The notes below the pieces were generated by a model. The model had not been told where the DNA came from. It did no database searches and saw nothing but the letters and a program-made list of their open reading frames with translations. The position numbers and the translations under genes were made by a program. From Bolinopsis microptera (taxonomy: Eukaryota; Ctenophora; Tentaculata; Lobata; Bolinopsidae): a stretch of 64,000 bases of DNA. Positions 48,901 through 60,900 of this stretch are shown in pieces (within the stretch, counting starts at the first letter, position 1; every line of letters starts with the position of its first letter). The stretch spans positions 9,705,226-9,769,225 of the forward strand of contig NC_087074.1 in assembly GCF_026151205.1 (NCBI RefSeq), given 5' to 3'.

Positions 48901-51900
48901 CATCATCTTCCCATGGTAATTTTATCTAGATTGGGTAAGAAAAGGCTCAACTGTCACAAAGCTTCTGGAAGTTCATAGTGGTTACAGTGGACAAATTAGA
49001 TATATATAGCGAAATGGTCCGGGACGCGAGCTTCTTAGATAACAGACTTTAGCTAAATAGTGTGTCAGCTATAAATCCCTTGAATAAGCTGAAGAGTTCT
49101 CTATCAAACAAATCGCAGATGCTATACAACAGTTTAATACAATCACATCTGTGTGGGGTACTTGATCGTCATATTCCATACAGTCTTTTTGGATAAGAAA
49201 GCTATTTGAGCTACCATGGTATCACAACTATTTCTACAATAGTGAATAAAGTAAATGGTCATCTTAATCTTATTAATCTTATATTAATCTTATATCGTTT
49301 AGAGCTGTATTATTATAATGCATAAGGTTTACACTGTCTGAGCACCGTCAAATATCACACATGTTTTTGGAAAAAAGTCAAGTATTTTTAATTAGATTTA
49401 AAACATTATGCATCATTGATTTTAATCGGTCTGACTGGTCTGACATGGGACAACGATTACAGAACAACACGGTGAACAATAAATAAATACAAATATTATT
49501 GTAATGAAAATATGTATACGTAGCTACTATCTAAGCTACAAGATAAATTCGTTTGAATACAACGCTGTGCGGTATTCTATCGATTAAAAAAAACAAAAAA
49601 CTTAATGTTGAATAATATTCAATGAATATGTTACGTTGACCGAAAAAGACTTTGTTCTATACTAATTAAATATATATTTAGTCTATAGCTATAAACTAAA
49701 AATTACAACAGCTATACGATTGTAATCGTGCTCCAACGTAACCATAAAAAATGTACTATAACAAGTAGTCAAATGAGCAGTGAACAATACTTATACAGAA
49801 CTGCGTTTTTAAATAGATATTTCACTGCCACACTTACGTTTATCCACACGAAATTGATTGATTTTAAAATTAAGACGGGTGGAAGCCAACAAAAATATTC
49901 ATTAATTACTTTCATAAAAGTTCTTTTACCTAAAGACCTACAATATCAGTAAGAAAAATATTTTGTATATCTTTTATATTGGTATCATTTGATATATAAG
50001 ATCATCGTAATATGTGACTCAAGGAAATATACTACTGAGGCACATGCCAACTCATCGCGGGTTTACAACAACTCGACTTTTCAAACAATGAAACACGCCA
50101 CATTCTTATATATAATGTATACAAAGATAGTAAGATAATGCATACAAAGATATTTAGCTACACACATATTTCAACTAAAGGCTGATATTAAGACATAATT
50201 CAACGAAATGGCTCCCAGTAGACAACATCCAATTGTTTGCCGCCGTGGTAAACTTAAAGAACTCTAACTATATGTGATATTTATGACTTAACATTGTAAC
50301 ACATTATCTAATACTCAATTATACCTACCGCGTGCAGTATGAAATAGTCAAATAGTGCACGCAACATTGAAAAATGTATCACAAAAGCTCTTATTGCATT
50401 CTTTTAAAAGCTGCGATACAAGCTGAAAGAAAAACACGAAAAAGGTCTCTCTCAAACTTGAAAGTCTGTCGGACAATTAATCGCCAAAAAAATCGATAAT
50501 AGTACACTTACATTGCTCACATATATACGTTTTTTGCGGAGATAACAAGCGTCTTAATAAAAGTTTGGTCGCATGTATGCGCTTGATCTGCACCTGCTCT
50601 GCACAGTGCACATCCCCACAAGGTCACATAATGTCAAGTGATCGTTGGGCGCAACTGTCATTTTGAGAATCTGACATGTGAAATCAGATCTCAATTCACA
50701 GATTGGGAACCTGTTAATGTGTGGGAACCATGCGCAATTGTGGGTAGGCTAAGAACCCGCTGAAGTTTAACAGCAGCACCCTCCTTAGACCAGCTTCTTA
50801 AAACAGCACTCCTCAGCCACGCTTTAACTGCACCCGACCTGCAAATGAATAGTATAGCATTGGCGGTTGAGTTCAAACATACACTCACAGTGAATGTGAA
50901 GTTCAGTAGGTGGAACTGCCCCTCTGCCTCGATCTCTGCTCCATGGAAGGCGTTCAAGAAATTGTCAAAGATTTCAGTTTTAGTCGCTATGTTTAGAAAT
51001 GCAGCTAGAGTATAGAGAACTAAAGGTGCGTTAAATATGATGTAGGCAAAGGTCAGCAGTATCATAGTTATTGTTGCATTGTTTGTGCGACTGAGTCTTT
51101 GATTGGGGTTCGCTGCAAAATTGTTCTGGTTTCTTCTTGAATTGTAAAGAGCCAATATGGAGATGCCACAAGCGGGGCAGACAGCAAACAGGGGCGCTAT
51201 AAATTCTAGGAATCCCACGAAGAAGTAGTAAACTGGACCGTATGTGTCAGAGTGTTGATCGTAGCAGGTCACTCCGTACTTATCGTAGAGGTAGCTGCCT
51301 CCATACCAAAAGGGAACCGAGCTTTGCAAGGAAATGAGAAGCGCGTAGACGGATATGATAGCCATTGAGGCGCGGCGGTAGATTTTTCTCAGAGGGAACA
51401 CGATCGCAATCATCCTGCTGACACACAGGACTGCGATAATGAACACTGAAACTCTCATGGCAGTGTTCCAGACCAGACCCCAGATCGAGCAGAAGATATC
51501 CGACTCAAAGAGTACTGGATTCCTGTTATTCAGATAGCTGATTGTGGTGGGGAAGTGGGCGGTGATAATGGTGATGTCCACCACACATATTAGAGAGTAG
51601 AGCGTGCAACTGAGGGTTCTTTTTCCACTGAAGGTGAGGAAGTAAGCAAGCATTATCAGGTTGAGGGGTAGACCAATCAGAATACTGGCCAGAGATATTG
51701 TCCCCAATGCAGCATCACCAGGATCAATAGTTGTCATTGTCGCTAAAAGGTTGGTAATATTAGAAAACAACTTATATAATATGTCAACAAAACAATTTAG
51801 TTGCAAACCTAGGTTTGGTTGATAAATTGTACAAAGGATAACCACCGAGTTTAATTTTACGTTATTTTTACGTTACTTAGATTATAGACTAAATCTCGAC

Positions 51901-54900
51901 TACTTCCCTAAAATCCCCATAGCGTCACTTATATTATTTGATTCGGAAGAAATAAAACTTATTTAGGGATTGGTAGAATAATTGACTTTGGGAAGCAATT
52001 CACAGATATGATCTAAAATCTTACGTATATCATCTCAGTACGGTAAGTAGACAAGCCGACACAAGGTATGGTATGAATAATTATGTTAACAAATGTCGGC
52101 AAAATATGCAAAAATATTGAACTCGTTCAGCTCACTAAATCATAGAAAGGTAGTGCCATCAGGATACTTGCCAAGGAAATAGTCCCGAGGGCCGAGAACT
52201 GCGTCTCCAGGTAATAAAGGGTAATAAAACTGTCATTGTGTGAGGGAGGTTGAAATAAACGAGTTAACAACAATACTTGTGCTAGATTACCAAATTACTC
52301 AATACTTTACATTTGCATTCTAAAACATCCTGGGGTAACACATGCTCACATTGCTCATAGTTGTTGGTAAAAAATCAAGGATTTTATTTGTAAATGTCAG
52401 TCCATTTACTCCAATTAGACTAATTTCCTTTTCTCGGAATCATTTGAATATTTGATGTCGATCGTAACGTGACTCCGGGAATCATACTCAACTGTCTAGT
52501 GTCTATATTATGCTGATAGCAATTTTTGGTGGCATTTTCAACAGCTCCAAAAATGTAGCACCAAATCATCACAAAAAGCATTTAATGCTAATTAAATGCT
52601 CCTATAGCACAAGAAATTTTAATGCTAATTCGTTATTAAGCAAGTAGCAACATATAGTGATAAAAACAGTAAATTTACATAATTCGAATTCCAGCTAGGA
52701 ATGGGAGTACCAAATTGAATATTTATTGTAAATTTGCACACTGAAAGAATTGCTGAAGATTCGGCAGCTCGTATTGTCACTGGAAAAGCAGCCGACTGGG
52801 CACGGATGTGCAGAGCAGTTTAGACAATAATCATTTACTTAATTACAAATCATTTTAACCTCACATGTGACATACCAGTGCAAGAAGAAGTAGCAGTTAT
52901 TACGAACTGAGGTGCGCGTCCGCCGTCCTTTTCAGAATTGAACATCATGACGTTTCCGCAGGAACATGAAAAGCAAATAGGCATAGCGTTTGTATGTTCT
53001 TTCAACCTTTCAGCATTTTCCTCCGTAGATAGACTCAACATAATAGAGGTCTAGGTAGGCGGATAAAGTTAAGAGTTTTAGGCTCTCCAAATTTAACTCA
53101 CATTATCCCAGCCGTCCAAATAATAGGAGAGAGGTTAGTTTACTTTTAGATATATAGCGACTACTTTTATGCCGAATAGTATATAAAAAGACCATGGAAA
53201 TTGTCCAGTAGAAATGTACCACTTTACATAAATTACCGTTTTCACTGCTGGCATTGCGTCACAAGTTGACATTAACACTATGACAAACCGTTATGCAAAA
53301 CTCTGGGAACATCTTAATTATGTAAATAGTTGACCACTTGTTCTTCCCTCGTCTATCTCCTTTGTTACATGGTCGAACTCAAATGACGACGAATTATTTA
53401 TAGAAAAACAACACAAAACACAACATAACTATTACAGGGGGGGGGGGGGGGGGGAACTTTGGGAAAGTCCCCCAAGATTTCTGAAGTTCCCCAAAAAAAA
53501 GTTCCCCAAAACTCCCCAAAGTTCCCCAAAATTCCCCAAAATTATTCAAAATTATTTAAAATTATTCAAAATTATTCAAAATTATTCAAAATTTCTCTAA
53601 TATACATTAATACCCATTAATGTTAACATGTATGTTATTATAAGGTATAATCTTAACTTACTTGTTGATACATGCAGCATGATAATTTGTTTGGCATTAT
53701 AATTTTTTTGGGGAACTTTGGGGAATTTTGGGGAATTTTGGGGAACTTTCTGAAGTTCCCCAAAAAAAAGTTCCCCAAAATTCCCCAAAATTATTTGTTT
53801 CATTGATAATTTTTTGGGGAACTTTGGGAAAGTCCCCCAGGTTTCCTGAAGTTCCCCAAAAAAAAGTTCCCCAAAACTCCCCAAAGTTCCCCTTGGACCC
53901 CCCCTATTACAATTACAGTACAAAATTGTTTATAATCAATTATAAACAATGTTGTGCTCATGATTTGCCCCTAATTATTGGTTCAATATATTTTGTTTAG
54001 AATAAAAATTAATGACCTATTACTCGGACGTCGTTCAGGCTGTATCACTCTAACAGTGGTGATATGGTGAGTTTTTTTCAAAAGTAGCATAAGTTTAATA
54101 AGTAGCATTTAATGTGCACCCGAGCACAACTACAAACGTTCTAAGGAATTAAACTAACGTTTTTTATCTGTGCAATGTATATTTAAAACAATTATGCACC
54201 CCATGAATTATAATCTAAAATGATAGTATTTTGTGAGTTTGCACACTGTGGGTAATACTGATACGGCTCATGTGATAACGGTACTTCATCTTAAGTACAC
54301 TTGATTGAGTTGTTTGGAGTAAATGGGCTGATAGGATTCATAAAATAAACGATATATCGTATAGTTGAGAGCGGAACCTTACACGAGGACATCTTAATTA
54401 AATATGGTGTCATTGCATAATAAGACCATCGCAAGAAAGAAAAATCAGAAACATTTGATAGTGATACGGAAGAAACTGATAGGAACCCAGTGCTTCGTCG
54501 TTGGAGTAACCCACTTTGTTGTGCCCACGGAACTACCCTCCTCGCGTCCTAAGACAGCGTTTCTCTTGTCTGATATAAGATATATCGACAGGAAATCTAC
54601 AGTAAAATAACTGTTTGTTTTACATTAACAACACCCCCTAACGTGTTATATTGAGGCTTGACGGTTGCTTGTTCTGATTTGATTAACAACAGTTGGAGAC
54701 TGGAGTTGATTAATGAAGTTGACTGGTTGGTATCACGGAACTTACATTGAAGTACTCTCTTTGTCACCGCAAGAGATTCCGCTGCTTAATCTAGAGGGTA
54801 CAAGCTTGCAGCAAAAACTGCAATATTTTCCCCACTCATTTTTTGGGCAAATATTCAAATTTCGGTGCTTGAAAAAATTTTATTTCCCTGCTTGCGAAAC

Positions 54901-57900
54901 GTTGGCAGAATTTCAAGTGAAACACGATCAATTTTCTACCATAGTTTTTTAGCAGACTTAATTAATTATATTATCAACGTTAATTTTTCGATTTGACCGA
55001 AAAATTATGAATATGATGCCTATTTATTCCTCAACTTTATGTCAAAATATGGGCAATGGGCATCGATGGGGTTGCCTCCCCTCCCCCAATCATCCACGTT
55101 CAAAGAAAGAGAATGAATTCATGTGATGATTTGATGTACATGAGCCGGGAGCCCATTTCAAATGAAGATTGCACCTTTGGAAAAAGAACATAGTCATTTT
55201 ACAATTTTAATATTTTATGTAACAATTTTATGTACGTGGCCTGTGGGTCTATCATAGATTAAGATTGCAGATCTATTCGTCCCGCAGTACGAGACCTCAT
55301 TAATCGAGTATTTTCAAAGTCTGTGAATCAAATCACTCTAATTTTTGAGCAGAGTGAATGAACTGATCGCTGATTATCAACAACTATAAGACATAAGTTA
55401 AAATTACCTTTAGGAAGATAACAAAATCATGAAACAATTGTATGTAGGTGAGTCACTGGGTCTATCCTAAATGGAGATTGCAGATCTAGACGAGCATGAA
55501 TGAACGTGTTCCACAGAAGGAGACCTCATTAATCTTCCAAGGTTATGGAATAAAATCACTTGAACAGTCTGACGTACGAGTACTGAGTAGTCTGTAGGGT
55601 CTCAAAATGGTATATTCCTGGTGAGCAAGCAATAATTGTAATTGGATCGCAAAGGAACGATCTTACTATTTACAAACACTCGAGAAACGAAAAGTCCCAT
55701 TTAAATCAAATATTATCTCAATCCCCTTGGCCCCGGAAGGGTAATCAAACCTGTCTTATTACCGATATTGTCGACATAATGTTTTTTTCAGGTATGTCCA
55801 AGATCGGAAATCATAAAATGTCGTAAAAACGTAAATGTCTGACTCAGAATAGTCTGTCACAAGGTCATAGACGGCCCCAATGTTAATGTGGCTTTTGTTA
55901 TGTGTTGGTTCAGCCGAATTAATTATCATATAATCAAGTTTATTTTTCCTTTTTATGTTTTAGTTAGTTGTCATCCGGCCACACAATAAGCAACTTATAT
56001 TGCAGCACCATTCATCAATTAGTATACCAAAATATGTCATTGTAATTTTGCATGGCTGAAATGTAACGCTTGATTTATATATATAATAATAAATTGAATT
56101 TTCAAAAAAAAATTAATGGTTTTAACCGTTAAAAAATCTAATGAAAAAAATTCACTGACCCTTGACAGCTTGGCTTGGTGGATAATCATACTCAGTGATC
56201 AGTTATCAGTTCAGTATCAATGTAAAAATCACCAACCGAGACCGAATCCAGCTTATTTATCTCGGTGATGAGAAAGCACATTGCTCATCAGAAAGTGCAT
56301 TATGTGACCCATGATTGACGACGGATAGAGAGGTGCTCTGATATGATGATTGTGCTTGCTTTAAATGTGCCACCAAGGTCAGAACCGGGGTATATATCCC
56401 AGATTAATTGTGTCAGGTTGTTAGTTTAATGCAATGAAACCACTCTTTGTCAGTATTCGCTATCAGATGTTATAGACTTTAGTGGTCACCCATGTTAAGA
56501 CTCGAAAAAGTTATTATGTTCATAGCGTAAAGCGTTATGAAATGAAATGGAAGAAAATGAAAATCAAATTTGAGGACACCAGCCAAGTAAAACTGGTGGT
56601 GAGGTGGTGATATTCTTTATCTAAACAAATTTTTTGATACTTTTAGTCTATATGAGTGGATAGCAGATGCGGTGGAAAATAGATATAATAGGTTTAAGGT
56701 AACTTCTTAAGGTACTAAACCTATTTATTACAGCACTTCTACCCGAATTCCGAACAAGTCAATAAATAAATTTCTACCTTGGACCATTTTAATCAAGAAC
56801 AGTACGAGTTGAATCTGACATAAATGGTTGCAATGACAGGGTGATCAAGTTGACGGCATGTTCAGTTAATCAAATAACCAGGCAGTGATCTGAACATTGA
56901 GCCTGCCTGATATTTGATTATTTACACATATAATGTCAGCGCCCAATCCTGACTGACAAATAATAACGTACGGGGGAAATGGGTGTGTCACGAGATAGCC
57001 TTTGAAATACTAGGAAGTATAAAGAACCTTCAAGTACGGGCATGTTTGATGGTAAAACTGGTGGTATAGGTATAGCTGTTGTATTAGTTTCATTATCGAA
57101 ACCCAGGGTGCAAGGGATAAGGAGAATACTATCTTTAGCTCAGTATAATATGCACTGCCATTAGTTGGGGTGTGGGCTATTTCAATATAATCATAGTCGG
57201 AATACCTTACCAACCAAAACTTAATGAAAATTGGTTGAAGATACTGATCCGACATCTCTGACTAGGACCAATATTATTCAAATCTTCACATTTAATATCG
57301 TTATTGTGACCGGACAAGTAAACAGTGGTATGAACTACGATAATAATCGTAGCTACTAGTCACAGCACAGCCACAGGCACTCATGTGTAATTAATGAAAT
57401 TACAAATTTGGAAACTTTTAGCACCTATCTTATAATGAAGGTACTATTTGCTGAATTTCTCTCTCTCTCTCTGCCTTGATCAGTAAATAGCTATGAAGCT
57501 CGAACTAAGGTGAGCACAGCTAGACCTAATAACGATGATAAGACCGTGTGATGTGCTCGGGTAAAGGATTGATAGAGTTAAGAGCTTTATTTAAAGCTGT
57601 AATCAAGAAATTATGGCCCATATTTATTTACTTGCACGGTGTACCCGCAGAAAAACGTGTTTCAGTTTGAAAGAGAATAGTAAATACCAGGATCCCGAAA
57701 AAGAGCCTTGATAATAATAAATAAGGACTCCTTATAAAAAAAACATTTACGTTAAAATAAACTAGTACTACTAAGCAAAGTTCATTTGAAATATTGCTCA
57801 AAGAACACTTCCCAGACAGTGCTGACATTCTCACTTGCCTTGGTAACTGATAGTTGCCTTGGTAACTGATAGTTGCCTTGGTAACTGACAACTCTTTACT

Positions 57901-60900
57901 TTTTCAGATTCCACCAGCGATGGCGTGGTTGAGCGCAAAACACAAAACAGCGTTTGAGGACAGCAAAGTTACGTTCAAGTCGATAAATTTACTGTCTCGC
58001 ATGAATATTGACAAGATCAAAGAACTGGGGGTTACGTTTGACTACTGCGTTAACTTGGCTGCAGAAACCAAACTTGGTAAGTTATGCTTTGGTATATAAT
58101 AACTTTATTGCAACATTGAACTGTAGCTGTTTTTGGCCAAATAATGTTATTTGCAAATAAGTATTTATTTACAGTTCAAAGCCCACTTCAATGTGGCGTT
58201 AGTCTAGACATCAAATGAGAGAGTTACATTGTATTAATTAAAATCATGTCATGAGTCACTCTCCAACTTAATCTTCAAAAAACATGAAACAGAAGATACT
58301 ACAAATCTCACACAAAATATAAGGTACTGCGAGGGTTGCAAAAAAAAACACTGTGTTCGGTTTTTCTCTTGGACCAAGGAAGTGTCTAAGAAAACAAGAC
58401 AGACGTTCAAAAGGTCAAGTGTGCAAACTTCATGTATATTTAATATATTTAGTGATATTTGTCTGTTATTATATTCAGTGAACATAATATAGTTACAGTA
58501 TAACACTCGGATATTGAATTAGTAAGATGTTGAAAATACGTCACGATTGTGACCACCTACGAATCCGAGGAGAAAACCGGCCTCGTCCTCAACAGAAAAC
58601 ATGCTTCTTCAATCTTCATCTCATTACTGATGTAACTTGAGTAAGGGCGATATTTTAGTACATGCCGAAAAACTAATTATTTGTGATTGTCGAAGAACAA
58701 TACGGAGATAGTGCCAGGTGTTTAAGCCTCTCCTAAGTCAAAGTGTTCAGGAGAAACTTAACCTCACTAATATAATGGCTGAAAGAGTTCAGAATGTTGT
58801 AAAAACAAGGACCAATATTTGTCTGATCATGTTTGCATGATGGTCCTGCAATACAGACACCACATTGCCATAGCACGTGATTAAATAACTTCATGAGTCT
58901 CAGAATCCCAACTATAGGAGTAAAAGTGGATCCACTTTTGCAGAAAACCGTCCCAAGGGGGCCGACGAGAACTGGAAATTCTGACGAAAGTGGAATCTTT
59001 TGGCATAATGGGCTAACTAGTTGCCTCAATAAAGTTTTGCTAGAATTATCGTTTTGTTACTGTTAGATATCAATCCTGAGTTAAAATTCCCGTAAAAGCC
59101 CTATACTCCCATTTTCTTATCTCTCGAACCATCATTCCATATTGCTAGATTAGAATCCTGGGAGCAAATTTTCGGAGGATTTATAAATTTTGTCTTCGAA
59201 TCCATTATCATTTCGCACTGCTAGATTTCAATCCTGAAAGGACTTCCGAAATTTCCATACGTTTATTTCCCTAAATAAAAAAACAGAAATGCAATTTTTA
59301 TGTAGCTATATCTCAGGAACTGCAAAGAGTATTTGACTGTACTATAATAGTAAAATAGGATGATCTTCAAATTCAACTTTCGATCATGTAAAATTTTCCT
59401 ATAATAATATATACTCTATTTTGTTTAAAACAGTAAATTGCTACAAATTGAGGCGCCGTTACACAATACAACATGCTGGCACCGTCTGAATTGCTGAAAT
59501 AGCACGGGCTTCATTTGAACTAGTTCGAAACTATAAGTGCACAACTTAAACTGTTAATTAGTTTGTACCAGGAGACTGCAGAATGCACTATTGTTCCAAA
59601 GCACGAAGTGTTGACAATAGCCGGAATTGTGAACAAATTTCCCAATTATCGTTCAAGTGTGAAGACAGGTTCATATTTATCTACTGAAATCGAAAAAAAA
59701 AGGTAACTTAGTATTGGTGGATGCATTGTTGAGCACCATCATGCAAAACTGTGGCTTGACCGTTGTGGCCAACTTTTGGTCATCCGGGCATGGGCATTGA
59801 TGGGCATTACTGTTTTTAAGGCTTTACCCATTGGGCAAAGCCTTAAAAACAGCTTAAACTTGAACTGTAATGAAAATAAACAGCGCCATCATGTTCGCCG
59901 TCTAGTCTAGTCTTCTAATTGGCAAGAACAGCTACATTTGAGCTCCATGGTATCAGAAATATTTATTTTTCTATTAAAAATGATGAAAATGATGCCCATT
60001 TTGCCCATTTATTAGTTGTTCCCGACGCCCACCACCCACGTTCTCTACCAAAAGACAGTTTCAGTCGCGCCTGATTTGACAGCTCCTTCCTTCGACTGTC
60101 ACTTATAGCGTTGTATTAGGCGTTATATTATAGCGTTAGGCGTCTGGCGTATGATTATAATAAACGCGAATCAAGCAAGCGACCAAAACTGTCGGAGACA
60201 AATTAAATTTGAAACGCACACAATCCGTCAGATCAGTTCCTCGCCTTTATTTAATCACGCGACACGCATCACCCGTCAACTTAGACCTTCCAACCGAGAA
60301 ATATTATAATCATTTCATCCTATCGTAAATATGAACGGACTGCCAAGACTGGATCTAATAGTGACTGTTTACCCACCTGTCAGGCTTGTCTAAGGAGATA
60401 TACGAGGAACGGGTCACAAAGCTGGCGCAGAACTGTGCTCTCTTTGCAAAGGATCAGCAAGTTAAGCTTTATGTGGAACTTTCATCGGCACAAGTGTACG
60501 GATCAAGTGGAAAAACTTCCAAGGTTAGCTTAGTTCGCACAGTTGGAAATGGGGGAGTGTAGATTAACATTTGTAGGGCTATCAAGATTTTGATATTATA
60601 CATTTGTAGGACTTATTTTATTTTAAAATAACATAAATTCAATCCAGGAAGATTCAAAAACTAATCCGAAGTACGATTTTGAGAGTTGTAAGCTGAAGGC
60701 TGAGGAGGAAGTAGCTAAAGTTGCTGGTACGTGTTTTATATCATGTACTGTTTCAGTCAGTAAAATAAATCAATAGTAAATAATATTTTAAATTAAAAAG
60801 GGTACTAAATAACGTACTGTCCGAGTCGCTAAAATAAATCATAAGGCATATTTTAGATATGAATAAGGCTTATACATATCTAGAATTTAGCTACATATCT

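Larger units (their letters stand above)
43101..50690. other. SDR intron 1 between the two GPCR genes
   Basis: No intact gene is seen. It contains a short GGTAACCCT repeat (45594), an A/C-rich block (46680-47330), a TIR element (47456-48084) and a damaged ORF (48020-48424), each listed. The rest is AT-rich with short chance ORFs. Confidence 0.5.
53912..57907. other. SDR intron 1, right part
   Basis: No gene is recognised. Diverged tandem copies of a ~215-bp unit lie at 55115-55590. GTTGCCTTGGTAACTGATA is repeated three times at 57835-57885, just before exon 2. Remaining ORFs are short and unsupported. Confidence 0.5.

Noticed and set aside
50691-51845. Longer GPCR 2 start at 51845
   Set aside because: The extra 36 residues cross the acceptor-like AG shared with paralogue 1 and have no counterpart in its protein.
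53597-54000. Overlapping plus and minus ORFs rich in Pro, Lys and Phe
   Set aside because: They are frames through the GTTCCCCAAAA element.
54404-54952. Plus ORFs of 68 and 79 codons
   Set aside because: No recognisable family, no neighbouring exon in phase, and located in the SDR intron.
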